Shown: piece after piece, positions 27,251-36,424 of the stretch
Layout of the letters: each line of letters opens with the position of its first letter
Position numbering within the stretch: position 1 is the stretch's first letter
Assembly: GCA_000634215.1 (NCBI GenBank)
Contig: JFLX01000106.1
Span: 62,001 to 126,000 of the forward strand
Direction: 5' to 3'
Length of the DNA stretch: 64,000 bases
From: Prochlorococcus sp. scB243_495L20
Lineage (GTDB): Bacteria > Cyanobacteriota > Cyanobacteriia > PCC-6307 > Cyanobiaceae
Position numbers and translations under genes: made by a program
The notes under the pieces: generated by a model
What the model was told of the DNA's origin: nothing
What the model saw: only the letters and a program-made list of their open reading frames with translations
The model's database searches: none

Positions 27251-28275
27251 AAAACCATATCATCATTTAATTTAGTCCCTGCAGGTAAGTTTTTGACAAT
27301 TTTTTTTCCAATATAATCAAAAAAATATTCTGAAGAAATACCCTTACCAGCCCTTAAAGTAGTTAAGTTATTAACTGATAATTTTTGCCCACTTTTTAAA
27401 TCCTTATTAATTACTAAAATTCTTCTAGCCCAAGTTTTAATATCTTTTTCAATTTCAAATACTTTTTCCCTTATTCCCCTACCTTTATAAATTTGTTGAA
27501 TACCATTAACTAAATCTTTCATTTCTTTAAAATCAATCGAAACACTTTGATCTGGACAGGAGATTGTTTTATCTAAAGTTACATGTTTCTCAATAATTGA
27601 GGCACCTAATGTAACAGCAGCTAATGAGGTGTAAATACTAGGCGTATGACATGAGAATCCAATGATTTTATTAGGAAATTTTTCTCTTAAAAGGGATATT
27701 GTATCCAAACAAATATCATTAGGGTCTGGAGGATATTCTGATACGCAATGCAATAAAGCATAATCTGCTTTTTTAGAATTCAGAAAACTCACACTTTTTT
27801 CAATTTCCTCTATTGTACTCATACCGGTTGAGAGAATTAAAGAAATTTTTTCACTGACAAGGTAATCCAAAAGCCTAAAATCTAATAATTCTCCGGAACC
27901 TATCTTTGCGGTATTTATGAGGTTAAACTTTACGAGTTCTTCAGCTGCCTCTTTACAAAATGGGGTGCAGAGATATTCAATTCCAATTTCATCACAATAC
28001 TGCTTTAGAACTATGTGATCTTGAATTTTTAAAGAGCATCTTCCTAAAAAATCATATAAATCTTCATCAAAATTATTTGACATTTTTAAGCCCTTTACCA
28101 TTTCGAAGTCTCTTAAATGATGTTGGAATTTTATAATGTCTGCTCCACATTTTTTTGACTTTTCAATCATTTTTATTGCTACATTCAAATCACCTAAATG
28201 ATTTTCACAAGCTTCAGCAATGACTTTCGGTTTTGAATTATTATCAATCCCTCCTAGGCCATTAAAACTTCTCAT
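27247..28275 (-). CDS. neuB: Sialic/legionaminic acid synthase (NeuB family)
   Basis: A 342-residue phosphoenolpyruvate-condensing synthase, NeuB TIM barrel (about 15-255) plus C-terminal antifreeze-like SAF domain (about 285-340). Seen: VIAEACENHLGDLNVAIKMI, GADIIKFQHH, STGMSTIEEIEKSV, ALLHCVSEYPPDPNDICL, GFSCHTPS and ASIIEKHVTLDKTISCPDQSVS. It condenses PEP with an N-acylmannosamine-type sugar to make a nonulosonic acid. It is distinct from the PseI-type synthase at 48993-50051. Four-bp overlaps on both sides tie it to neuA and neuC. Confidence 0.92.
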   Translation of the reverse strand: MRSFNGLGGIDNNSKPKVIAEACENHLGDLNVAIKMIEKSKKCGADIIKFQHHLRDFEMVKGLKMSNNFDEDLYDFLGRCSLKIQDHIVLKQYCDEIGIEYLCTPFCKEAAEELVKFNLINTAKIGSGELLDFRLLDYLVSEKISLILSTGMSTIEEIEKSVSFLNSKKADYALLHCVSEYPPDPNDICLDTISLLREKFPNKIIGFSCHTPSIYTSLAAVTLGASIIEKHVTLDKTISCPDQSVSIDFKEMKDLVNGIQQIYKGRGIREKVFEIEKDIKTWARRILVINKDLKSGQKLSVNNLTTLRAGKGISSEYFFDYIGKKIVKNLPAGTKLNDDMVL

Positions 28276-28958
28276 TTCTCAAGATTTCTAAATATATTTT
28301 GAGCTAATTCAAATTGATCCTCATAGTCTACATCTATAAATTCTGTCAATGGAATCTTATATATATTATTTAACGAATCTATACAGAAAGGGTTGGATCT
28401 ATTAAACAATCTTGATTTCTTTATTATATAAATTCCACCAGTTTCAAATAAAAATTTATCAGAATTACTATGGTCTAATGTAATTTTATTAATTGTATTT
28501 TTATCAATAGCTACACAGTCATTAATATTAAAAGGAAGATAAGTAAATGAAGCTATTAAATCCACCTTACTTCTTTGAAACTTTTCAATTATTAACTCTA
28601 TAGAATTAGAAGATAAAAGTGGACTAGTAGGTTGCAAAATGGCAATCGAATCTATTTCAAAATTCAAATCTTTTTCTGCTTTTTGAATACAATCTATTAG
28701 AGATTCTTTAGTTGATGAGCTATCTTTAGCAAATTTCTTTTCTCTCTTCCTAAAGTAATCAGTTAACTTTTTACTTTTCATTTTTTCAAGAAAAATATCA
28801 TTATCAGTATCTAATAAAGTAAAAATAATTTTCTTATTTTGTTTGCTTTTCAGGAGTGCAATCTCTGCCATGGAAATATCTTTATAAAAATTTCTAAAAT
28901 TTTTATTTTTTAATCTTTTGCTTCCAGATCTTGCGGGTACATATCCAACTAAGTTCAT
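28272..28958 (-). CDS. neuA: CMP-nonulosonate cytidylyltransferase (NeuA/LegF type)
   Basis: A 228-residue GT-A fold cytidylyltransferase that activates sialic-acid-like sugars with CTP. Motifs: YVPARSGSKRLKNKNFRNF (nucleotide loop), SIAILQPTSPLLSSNSIELI, and C-terminal EFIDVDYEDQFELAQ with the metal-binding aspartates. It overlaps both neighbours by 4 bp. A second, different cytidylyltransferase (PseF type) occurs at 44792-45511, so the island activates two nonulosonic acids. Confidence 0.9.
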   Translation of the reverse strand: MNLVGYVPARSGSKRLKNKNFRNFYKDISMAEIALLKSKQNKKIIFTLLDTDNDIFLEKMKSKKLTDYFRKREKKFAKDSSSTKESLIDCIQKAEKDLNFEIDSIAILQPTSPLLSSNSIELIIEKFQRSKVDLIASFTYLPFNINDCVAIDKNTINKITLDHSNSDKFLFETGGIYIIKKSRLFNRSNPFCIDSLNNIYKIPLTEFIDVDYEDQFELAQNIFRNLEK

Positions 28959-30136
28959 TTAATATTATTTACTACGTTTAATAAAGTTTGCAAAATGTAC
29001 TTTAAATCATCTTTCACTAAATTCTCATGAAAAGGAAGTGAAATCATTTGATCATAAAAAAGATCTGTATTAGGGAGTAACTTTTTATCCTCTAAATCCT
29101 TAGAATCATTATCAAATAAATGATACCTATATAATGGCTGATATTGCTTTGCACATTGAATTCCATTTGTGCACATATCTTTGAATATTTGATCAATATT
29201 AGAATTTATGACATTTATTCTAAGTGGAAGAAGATGAAAAGATGATGACGATTTATGAGGTATATCTTGCATTAAAATCTTTTCATTATTTTTAAAAAAA
29301 TCACTTGCCAATTTCCATTTCGATTCTCTATTTTTTATAATTTTATCAACTTTATTTATTAAATAAGAACCCACTATTGATTGGAACTCATTCATACAAT
29401 AATTTGATGGATATATCTCATTATAAATTTTCCTTACGTCTGACATTGCTGGCTTCCAATATTTATCTTCATGAATTAAATATTTTGTATGACCATTATG
29501 TCTTTGTTTTTTAATTTTTTCATACGATTCACTATTTCCAACTGAAATCATCCCTCCTTCTCCAAGAGTACTTATATTTTTATGTGATTGAAAACTAAAA
29601 ACAGAATAGTCTGAGAAAAAACCAACTGGCTTATTATCATATTTAGCGCCAATAGCTTGCGCACAATCTTCTATTATTTTTATATTTCTAGACCTTAATT
29701 CACTATATATCTCATAAACATCACTAGGAACTCCATAGAGATGAACCACAATTATAGCCTTAGTATTTTTTGTGACTTTTGATAAATAATGATCTTTGGA
29801 AGGAAGCCAAGTCTTTGGATCTATATCACACCAAACTATAGAGGCTCCAGATTTTAAGAATGGATAAGCACTAGCGCAATATGTATGAGCAGGACATATT
29901 ATTTCATCACCACTTTTAATTTCCAGATCATTAGCAATCAAATCTAATCCGCTAGCTGCATTTGAAATGGCAAGAGTAAAAGGTAATTGAAACTTCTCAG
30001 AAAATTCTTTTTCAAACTTTTCCTGATAATATCCTTGCGTATAAGTTTTCATAGTTTTATTAGCATCTTTAAGAATGTCAAAAACTTCATCCTCTAAATG
30101 ATGCCCAATTGCAGAAAAAGGATATTTAAAATTCAT
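28955..30136 (-). CDS. DegT/DnrJ/EryC1 aminotransferase, possibly LegC
   Basis: A 393-residue PLP enzyme that aminates a nucleotide-linked keto-sugar. Landmarks are NAASGLDLIANDLEIKSGDE, PAHTYCASAYPFLKSGA, VVHLYGVPSDV, IIEDCAQAIGAKYDN and the PLP-lysine motif SFQSHKNISTLGEGGM. It heads the six-gene minus operon with neuA, neuB, neuC, a CBS gene and a dioxygenase, each overlapping by 4-7 bp. This position matches LegC, which makes the 4-amino sugar for legionaminic acid. The matching 4,6-dehydratase (LegB) is not next to it. The exact substrate is an inference. Confidence 0.85.
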   Translation of the reverse strand: MNFKYPFSAIGHHLEDEVFDILKDANKTMKTYTQGYYQEKFEKEFSEKFQLPFTLAISNAASGLDLIANDLEIKSGDEIICPAHTYCASAYPFLKSGASIVWCDIDPKTWLPSKDHYLSKVTKNTKAIIVVHLYGVPSDVYEIYSELRSRNIKIIEDCAQAIGAKYDNKPVGFFSDYSVFSFQSHKNISTLGEGGMISVGNSESYEKIKKQRHNGHTKYLIHEDKYWKPAMSDVRKIYNEIYPSNYCMNEFQSIVGSYLINKVDKIIKNRESKWKLASDFFKNNEKILMQDIPHKSSSSFHLLPLRINVINSNIDQIFKDMCTNGIQCAKQYQPLYRYHLFDNDSKDLEDKKLLPNTDLFYDQMISLPFHENLVKDDLKYILQTLLNVVNNIK

Positions 30137-30285
30137 ATAATTTTAATTTATTTAAACTATTTATTTTAATTATATATTTTTTAAATCTACTTTTTATAGA
30201 TATGCAAAATATTTATATTTATAAAAAATCATTTTTATAAACAATTACTTTTGATAGAGTAAATTCTAAAAATTAAAAGATAATT
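30137..30285. promoter_or_regulatory. Divergent promoter region, nonulosonate operon / galE
   Basis: 149 bp between the start codons of the DegT aminotransferase (minus) and galE (plus). It is almost pure A+T with several TATAAT-like hexamers on both strands and no open frame. It must hold the promoter of the six-gene nonulosonate operon and probably that of galE. No specific operator can be singled out. Confidence 0.4.
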
Positions 30286-31323
30286 ATGCATATATTAATA
30301 ACAGGCGGTGCAGGGTTTTTGGGCAGTCATACTTGTTTAACATTAATCGAAAAGGGATATGAAATATCAATTTTAGATTCATTTATAAATAGCTCAATAA
30401 AAACCATTGAAGGTATTAAAAAGATATTAAGAAAAGCTGGTATTCATACTAATCATCATCTTAATATTTTTAAAGGAGATATAAGAGATAAAAAAATCAT
30501 AATAAAAATTTTTGAAGATGCAATTAAAAATAATAATCCAATTACAAGTGTAATACATTTTGCAGGTTTGAAATCTGTATCTGAGTCCGTAAAAAAACCA
30601 TTTTTATATTGGGAAAATAATGTATCTGGGACTATAAATCTAATCAATATAATGAATCAATTTAATTGTAAAACTATTGTTTTCAGCAGTAGTGCATCAA
30701 TTTATGATGACTCAAGCGAAAAATTAATTGACGAAGATTTTCCGATAAATCCAACTTCGCCATATGCCAAAACTAAAGAAACAATCGAAAGATTTTTAAA
30801 AGATATTTTTAATTCATCCTCAAACACATGGAGAATAGCAAATTTAAGATACTTTAATCCTATTGGAGCTCATCCTTCAGGAATTATAGGAGAGGAACTT
30901 ACATCTCATACAACGAATATATTCCCGATAATTACAAAAGTTGCATTAAAACAAATTCCAGAGTTAAAAGTATATGGTAAAGATTGGCCCACAATAGATG
31001 GTTCAGGAGTAAGGGATTATATTCATGTGATTGACATTGCAAATGGACACTTGAAAGCACTTGAATTTCTTAATGCAAATAATCCTCAAATTATTAATTT
31101 AAATTTAGGAACTGGAAAAGGAACTTCTGTAATCGAACTAATTAAAACTTTTGAGAAAGTAAACAAAGTAAAAATTCCTTATAGTTTTTCTGAGAGAAGA
31201 GATGGAGATAAAGGTTTTGTGGTAGCCGATAATAAAATGGCCCTATCTATACTTAAATGGAAACCTGAAAAAAATTTAGAAGAAATGTGTATTGATGGTT
31301 GGAATTTGAAATTTCATAAATGA
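30286..31323 (+). CDS. galE: UDP-glucose 4-epimerase
   Basis: A 345-residue extended SDR interconverting UDP-glucose and UDP-galactose. Motifs: ITGGAGFLGSHTCLTLIEKGY (NAD loop), HFAGLKSVSESVKKP, FSSSASIYDD, SPYAKTKETIE (YxxxK) and RYFNPIGAHPSGIIGE, then YGKDWPTIDGSGVRDYIHV, which is diagnostic for GalE. Full length. It precedes the O-antigen-ligase-like gene by 36 bp. Confidence 0.94.
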   Translation: MHILITGGAGFLGSHTCLTLIEKGYEISILDSFINSSIKTIEGIKKILRKAGIHTNHHLNIFKGDIRDKKIIIKIFEDAIKNNNPITSVIHFAGLKSVSESVKKPFLYWENNVSGTINLINIMNQFNCKTIVFSSSASIYDDSSEKLIDEDFPINPTSPYAKTKETIERFLKDIFNSSSNTWRIANLRYFNPIGAHPSGIIGEELTSHTTNIFPIITKVALKQIPELKVYGKDWPTIDGSGVRDYIHVIDIANGHLKALEFLNANNPQIINLNLGTGKGTSVIELIKTFEKVNKVKIPYSFSERRDGDKGFVVADNKMALSILKWKPEKNLEEMCIDGWNLKFHK

Positions 31324-31359
31324 AAATTTTAAAAATATAACTTTTTAAAAAATATTTTA

Positions 31360-32670
31360 ATGTACACAAAATTTTCTAAAAATACATTTAGCAAAATTGG
31401 ATCTTATTGTTTTAAGTTAAGTATAGTTTTGCTTCCATCTGTATTCGCTTTATCAATTTTTTTAATTTTAATCAGTTTAATAATAAGAATATTTGAAACT
31501 AATCCAAAGAAAATCATAACTGATAAATGGAATTTATCTTTAATAATTGCATTGATTTTTATGACTTTATCGTCTCTATCCTCATATAATTTACTGAATG
31601 ATTTAATCTTACTTAATATTCCCAAAGAGCCCTTCAAAGATTGGACTCCTTTTTATTCTTTGATTGGATTATTCAATTGGGTACCTATGTTTTTGATATT
31701 TTTTTATTTTCAAGAATATTTATCTAGTTACGAAAAAAGAAAACAAATATGTAAATTATTTATCATAGGATCTGTACCAGTACTAATTTCAGGATTCTTA
31801 CAAATATGGTTTGGTATTTATGGTCCTTTTGAATTTTTAAATGGTCTTTTCATTTGGTATCAAAGAGATGGAGGCGCATTCAATGTCTTTACAGCAATGT
31901 TTAATAATCAAAATTATGCAGGGACTTTCTTAAATATTTCTTTACCATTTGCTTTCGCAAGTTTGATTGAATATAGAAAATATTTTCTCAAAAAACTGAT
32001 ATTAATACTTTTTACTTTACTTACAACTATTGGCATATTTTCAACATATTCTAGGAATGCCAGTCTTGGTTATCTTATCTCTACAACGACCTTGATAATT
32101 AATCAATCAATATTTTCTTATTTAGGAATAGTGGCAATTACGTTAGTATTTTTATTTTTAATATTTAGATTCAATGCAGGACTATCAAACTTTTTTGATA
32201 CTTTATTTCCTTTAAATTTCTGGAGTTCGAAGAGTTTAATTTTTACAAATTTTTTAAGCTTAAATCGTGTAAATATATGGTTCATAACTACAAAATATAT
32301 TTTAAAACGACCACTCCTAGGTTGGGGTGCATCTACGTTCCCAATTTTATATGAAATTGAAAAATCTGGTACTGAAATTTATCAACAATCACATACCCAC
32401 AATCTTTTTTTAGAACTAGCTTTGAATTACGGAATTATAGTCTCAATAATTATACTTTCATTTTCAGTAATGATTTTTATAAATGCTTTTAAAATTTATA
32501 GAAATAAAATCAAGATTAAAAATTTTTTAGAAAGTGATTTGATTTTTGATAAAGCTTGGTTTATCTCTTCTCTAGTTTTAATAATTTCCCAATTATTTGA
32601 CATCCAATATTATGATGGGCGTATTAGTATTTCTCTTTGGATTTTAATAGCTGGTTTACGTAAATTTTAA
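31360..32670 (+). CDS. O-antigen ligase / polymerase family membrane protein (Wzy_C)
   Basis: A 436-residue protein with about eleven predicted TM helices and the central periplasmic region of WaaL/Wzy_C proteins: FTAMFNNQNYAGTFLNISLPF, TYSRNASLGYLIS and, in the big loop, GWGASTFPILYE followed by QQSHTHNLFLELALNYGI. The (H)TH-N-x-x-L-E box is the usual catalytic-loop signature of this family. It would either join the finished polysaccharide to lipid A core or polymerise repeat units. Stop overlaps the convergent ugd gene by 4 bp. Confidence 0.85.
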   Translation: MYTKFSKNTFSKIGSYCFKLSIVLLPSVFALSIFLILISLIIRIFETNPKKIITDKWNLSLIIALIFMTLSSLSSYNLLNDLILLNIPKEPFKDWTPFYSLIGLFNWVPMFLIFFYFQEYLSSYEKRKQICKLFIIGSVPVLISGFLQIWFGIYGPFEFLNGLFIWYQRDGGAFNVFTAMFNNQNYAGTFLNISLPFAFASLIEYRKYFLKKLILILFTLLTTIGIFSTYSRNASLGYLISTTTLIINQSIFSYLGIVAITLVFLFLIFRFNAGLSNFFDTLFPLNFWSSKSLIFTNFLSLNRVNIWFITTKYILKRPLLGWGASTFPILYEIEKSGTEIYQQSHTHNLFLELALNYGIIVSIIILSFSVMIFINAFKIYRNKIKIKNFLESDLIFDKAWFISSLVLIISQLFDIQYYDGRISISLWILIAGLRKF

Positions 32671-34106
32671 TTTTCAAAATTATTACCATCACCTAAACCC
32701 CAATAATTCAGACCTGATGATATAACTTTTTCTTTATCTATAATATTTCGAGTATCAAAAACCCAAGCAGGCTTTCTCATGTTTTTTGAATATATATCCC
32801 ATCTAATAGATTTGTAATCATTCCATTCAGTTAATACCAAGACAGCATCTATTTCAAAAAATAGTTTATTAAAATCTTCTTGAAAAATCCAAGATCCTTG
32901 GTTTGAATTATCAATATCGTCAGAGCATTTTAAATCTATAGCAGTTTCTATTTGTTCTGAATTAACTTTAGGATCATGGATTAAAAGTTTAGCGCCATTT
33001 TCAATTAAATCCTTTGTAATATTTATAGCTGCCGCCTCTCTAACATCATTGGTATTAGCCTTAAAGGCAAAACCTAAGATTGCAATTTTCTTTAAACTTA
33101 CTGTCCCAAATAGTTTTTTAACTACCAAGGAAGAAATTCTGTTTCTTTGCCAATTATTTAAGAGGACTACTTGTTCCCAATAATCAGAAACTTCTTTAAG
33201 GCCATAATATCTACATAAATAAACAAGATTTAAAATATCCTTTTTGAAACAACTCCCCCCGAATCCAGGACCAGCTGATAAGAATCTATTACCTATCCTT
33301 TTGTCAAGACCAATTGCTTTAGAAACCTCTTTAATATCAGCACCTGTTTTCTCACATATGGCAGAAATAGAATTAATAGAACTTATGCGTTGGGCAAGAA
33401 AAGCATTAGCACTTAATTTAGATAATTCACTGCTCCATAGATTTGTACGTAAAATCTTATTCTTTGATATCCATGTTCTATAAATCTGTTCAAGTTCGTT
33501 TATTGAGTATTCATCATCTCCTCCTATTAAAACTCTATCTGGGTTTTCTAGATCATCAATTGCGTTTCCTTCAGAGAGAAACTCTGGATTGGATAAAACT
33601 GAGAAGCTTTTTTTTGTTCCCTTAGAATGTTTATTTTCTGATTGGGCCTCTAAAATAGTTTTTATTAATTCTGCAGTCTTAACAGGCAGTGTGCTTTTTT
33701 CTATAACTATAGTGTGGCCTTTTGAATATTTAGCGACTTGTCTAGCACTTTCTTCAACCCATTTCAAATCACTGGCATAACCTGCTCCAAAACCTTTTAA
33801 TTTTGTTGGAGTATTGACTGAAATAAATACCATATCTGATTTCGAAATAGCATTTTTTATATCTGTAGAAAAAAATAAATTGATATTTCTAGTTTTCTTA
33901 ATAACTTCCTTTAACCCAGGCTCATAAATTGGCAAATTATCTAGGGAATGACTATTCCAAGAATTGATTCTTTTTTCATTAATATCAACTACATTTACAG
34001 AAATATTTTTACAATGGCTTGCTATTACCGCCATAGTAGGACCCCCCACATAACCAGCGCCAATGCAACAAATTTTTCTGGTTTTGTATTTAATATTTTT
34101 CACCAA
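32667..34106 (-). CDS. ugd: UDP-glucose 6-dehydrogenase
   Basis: A 479-residue NAD-dependent dehydrogenase that oxidises UDP-glucose twice to UDP-glucuronate. N-terminal CCIGAGYVGGPTMAVIA (GxGxxG), VFISVNTPTK, ARQVAKYSKGHTIVIEKSTLPVKT, LSNPEFLSEGNAIDDLENPDRV, and the catalytic cysteine motif GPGFGGSCFKKDILNLVYL. Length and the KGFGAGYASDLKWVEESAR region resemble the long, eukaryote-like UGDH form instead of the short bacterial one. It lies 61 bp downstream of the UDP-glucuronate decarboxylase on the same strand, so the two probably form a UDP-GlcA to UDP-Xyl unit, though in reverse reaction order. Confidence 0.93.
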   Translation of the reverse strand: MVKNIKYKTRKICCIGAGYVGGPTMAVIASHCKNISVNVVDINEKRINSWNSHSLDNLPIYEPGLKEVIKKTRNINLFFSTDIKNAISKSDMVFISVNTPTKLKGFGAGYASDLKWVEESARQVAKYSKGHTIVIEKSTLPVKTAELIKTILEAQSENKHSKGTKKSFSVLSNPEFLSEGNAIDDLENPDRVLIGGDDEYSINELEQIYRTWISKNKILRTNLWSSELSKLSANAFLAQRISSINSISAICEKTGADIKEVSKAIGLDKRIGNRFLSAGPGFGGSCFKKDILNLVYLCRYYGLKEVSDYWEQVVLLNNWQRNRISSLVVKKLFGTVSLKKIAILGFAFKANTNDVREAAAINITKDLIENGAKLLIHDPKVNSEQIETAIDLKCSDDIDNSNQGSWIFQEDFNKLFFEIDAVLVLTEWNDYKSIRWDIYSKNMRKPAWVFDTRNIIDKEKVISSGLNYWGLGDGNNFEN

Positions 34107-34167
34107 ATTTTATATATTTTAATACGTATTGGTCATAATTTAATATATTTCAACTTATGAAAAGTAT

Positions 34168-35088
34168 TTAATAAGTTTTTAATATCTCAATTGTCTTTTC
34201 TAAACCAATATTCAAATCTATTTTAGGTTCCCAACCACATATTTTATTTATTAGATCTATTGAGGGCAATCTCCTATAAATCTCTTCCTCTCTCGGTTTC
34301 TTATGCGTTATTTTTGATTTAGAATTAATTTTACCTAAGACTATTGATGCTAGTTGATTAATAGAGATTTCATCAGTTGAACCAATATTTACTGGGGAAA
34401 ATACTCTCTTTTCAGGTAATTGCATTAAGCCTTCAATAATATCTTCAACAAAACAAAATGAGCGTGTCTGATTACCATCACCAAATATTTCTAGATTTTT
34501 GTTATCTAAGGCTCTAAAGATAAATTCACTAACAACTCTTTTATCTTCTCTTCTCATTCTAGGTCCATAAGCATTAAAAATCCTTGCTATGGAAATATCC
34601 AAATTATAAATTCTTTGAAAATCAAAACATAGTGACTCAGCTAATCTTTTCCCTTCAGAATAGCAACTTCTAATTCCAATAGGATTTACAATTCCCCAAT
34701 CACTTTCTTTTTGAGGAAATTGGTGCGTAAACCCATAAATCTCACTACTTGAGGTGAAAATAAATTTAGCATTAGATTTTTTTGCTATTTGAAGGGAATT
34801 TAAGGTTCCTAAGAAATTTGTCTTAGTAAGATTTATTGGATCTTTCATATAATTGAATGGTGATGCTATACAAGCCAAATGCCATACATAATCAACTTCA
34901 ATTTCGAAAATTTTTGTTATGTCGTGTTCAATAAACTTGAAAGATGAATGATTTCTCCAATTATCTATATTTTCTTTACTACCAGAAGATAAATTATCCA
35001 AACAAATTACACTATTTCCCTTATTCATTAATTTATCAATTAAATGTGAGCCAAGAAAACCTGCTCCTCCAGTAACTAAGTGTTTAAT
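34168..35088 (-). CDS. uxs: UDP-glucuronate decarboxylase (UDP-xylose synthase), apparent ATT start
   Basis: An extended SDR turning UDP-glucuronate into UDP-xylose. The frame from the first ATG (35028) begins inside the Rossmann fold and would lack the NAD loop. Twenty more in-frame codons upstream restore it: KHLVTGGAGFLGSHLIDKLM. An in-frame TGA lies at 35103-35101, and between it and the loop there is no ATG, GTG or TTG. The ATT at 35088-35086 sits exactly where Met is expected, 8 bases after GAGG. The rest is typical: NLSSGSKENIDNW, CIASPFNYMKDPI, TSSSEIYG, YSEGKRLAESL, RIFNAYGPRMR. Predicted 306 aa, full family length. Confidence 0.85.
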   Translation of the reverse strand: MKHLVTGGAGFLGSHLIDKLMNKGNSVICLDNLSSGSKENIDNWRNHSSFKFIEHDITKIFEIEVDYVWHLACIASPFNYMKDPINLTKTNFLGTLNSLQIAKKSNAKFIFTSSSEIYGFTHQFPQKESDWGIVNPIGIRSCYSEGKRLAESLCFDFQRIYNLDISIARIFNAYGPRMRREDKRVVSEFIFRALDNKNLEIFGDGNQTRSFCFVEDIIEGLMQLPEKRVFSPVNIGSTDEISINQLASIVLGKINSKSKITHKKPREEEIYRRLPSIDLINKICGWEPKIDLNIGLEKTIEILKTY

Positions 35089-35100
35089 TTTTAATTCCTC
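35086..35100 (-). promoter_or_regulatory. Ribosome-binding site and ATT initiation codon of uxs
   Basis: On the minus strand GAGG (35100-35097) is followed by eight bases and ATT AAA CAC, coding (M)KH of the N-terminus. This Shine-Dalgarno placement supports initiation at ATT instead of the internal ATG 60 bases downstream. A single-base loss of ATG or a sequencing error would look the same. Confidence 0.6.
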
Positions 35101-35271
35101 TCATATAATAAATTTGGTTTTATATAAAGATATTTTTTATAAATAATCAAATTTTTATCTTTTGTTTTTTAATAAATCTATAGTACAAATAATCACAAAC
35201 TATTCAACTAAAGTAATTAATAAGTTATTAATATAAATAAAATCAAAAGAGTTATTCAAGACAATTAAGGA

Positions 35272-36381
35272 ATGGTAAAATTAAATAAATTAAAAACAAA
35301 TATCGCTAAAAAAGCATTAATAACTGGAATAACAGGACAAGACGGAAGTTATCTCGCAGAATTCCTTTTAGAAAAAGGCTATGAAGTACATGGTTTAAAA
35401 AGAAGATCAAGCAGTTTTAATACTGAAAGAATTGATCATCTTTACGAAGATCCTCATAAAAATGACCAAAGGCTTTATTTACACTATGGGGATCTAACTG
35501 ATAGTTCAAATTTAATCCAAACTGTAGAAAAAATTCAACCAGATGAAATTTATAATCTAGGCGCCCAAAGTCATGTTGGCGTAAGTTTTGAAAGTCCCGA
35601 ATATACTGCTGAATGCGATGCTTTAGGAACATTAAGAATTCTTGAAGCGATTCGAATTTGCGATTTAAAGGAAAAGACAAAATTTTATCAAGCAAGTACC
35701 AGTGAATTATATGGTTTAATTCAGGAATCACCACAAAATGAAAAAACACCTTTCTATCCAAGAAGTCCCTACGCAGTCTCAAAACTTTATGCATATTGGA
35801 TTGTAGTCAACTACAGAGAGGCATATGGACTATTCGCATGTAATGGGATTCTTTTCAACCATGAGAGTCCAAGAAGAGGAGAGACTTTCGTTACTAGGAA
35901 AATTACTAGAGGATTATCAAGAATAAGCTACGATCTTGATGAGTGCCTTTACTTAGGAAATTTAGATGCCAAAAGAGACTGGGGTCATGCTAGAGATTAT
36001 ATTGCTATGCAATGGTTAATGCTTCAGCAAAATAAGCCAGAAGATTTTGTTATTGCAACCGGGAGAATGGAAAGTGTAAGAAATTTTATTGAATTGACAG
36101 CTTTTAAGCTAGGGTGGGGGCCAAATGTTAATAATTCAATTACTTGGGAGGGAAACGGTTTGAATGAAATAGGGAGAAGGAATGATACTGGAGACATAGT
36201 AATAAGAATTGATCCAAAATATTTTAGACCTTCTGAGGTAGAGGAATTGCTTGGTGACCCTTCATATGCAAAAACAAAACTTGGATGGGAACCAAGCACT
36301 TCTTTAGAGGAATTAGTCGAAGAAATGGTAAAAAATGATCTTAGTATTGCAAAAAACGAAAAATTAATAAAAGATAACTAA
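35272..36381 (+). CDS. gmd: GDP-mannose 4,6-dehydratase
   Basis: A 369-residue extended SDR producing GDP-4-keto-6-deoxymannose, first step to GDP-L-fucose. Clear motifs: [94 protein letters not shown] and [16 protein letters not shown]. It starts 184 bp from the divergent uxs, a gap that carries both promoters. Followed after 43 bp by fcl. Confidence 0.95.
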   Translation: MVKLNKLKTNIAKKALITGITGQDGSYLAEFLLEKGYEVHGLKRRSSSFNTERIDHLYEDPHKNDQRLYLHYGDLTDSSNLIQTVEKIQPDEIYNLGAQSHVGVSFESPEYTAECDALGTLRILEAIRICDLKEKTKFYQASTSELYGLIQESPQNEKTPFYPRSPYAVSKLYAYWIVVNYREAYGLFACNGILFNHESPRRGETFVTRKITRGLSRISYDLDECLYLGNLDAKRDWGHARDYIAMQWLMLQQNKPEDFVIATGRMESVRNFIELTAFKLGWGPNVNNSITWEGNGLNEIGRRNDTGDIVIRIDPKYFRPSEVEELLGDPSYAKTKLGWEPSTSLEELVEEMVKNDLSIAKNEKLIKDN

Positions 36382-36424
36382 TTAATGACAAACTTAATTC
36401 GAAAAAATTCATATTTTTAAAACT

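Noticed and set aside
33244-33780. Three short plus-strand frames opposite ugd
   Set aside because: Shadows of the UDP-glucose dehydrogenase coding strand.
35417-35794. 125-codon minus-strand frame opposite gmd
   Set aside because: Antisense to conserved Gmd catalytic motifs; no independent support.
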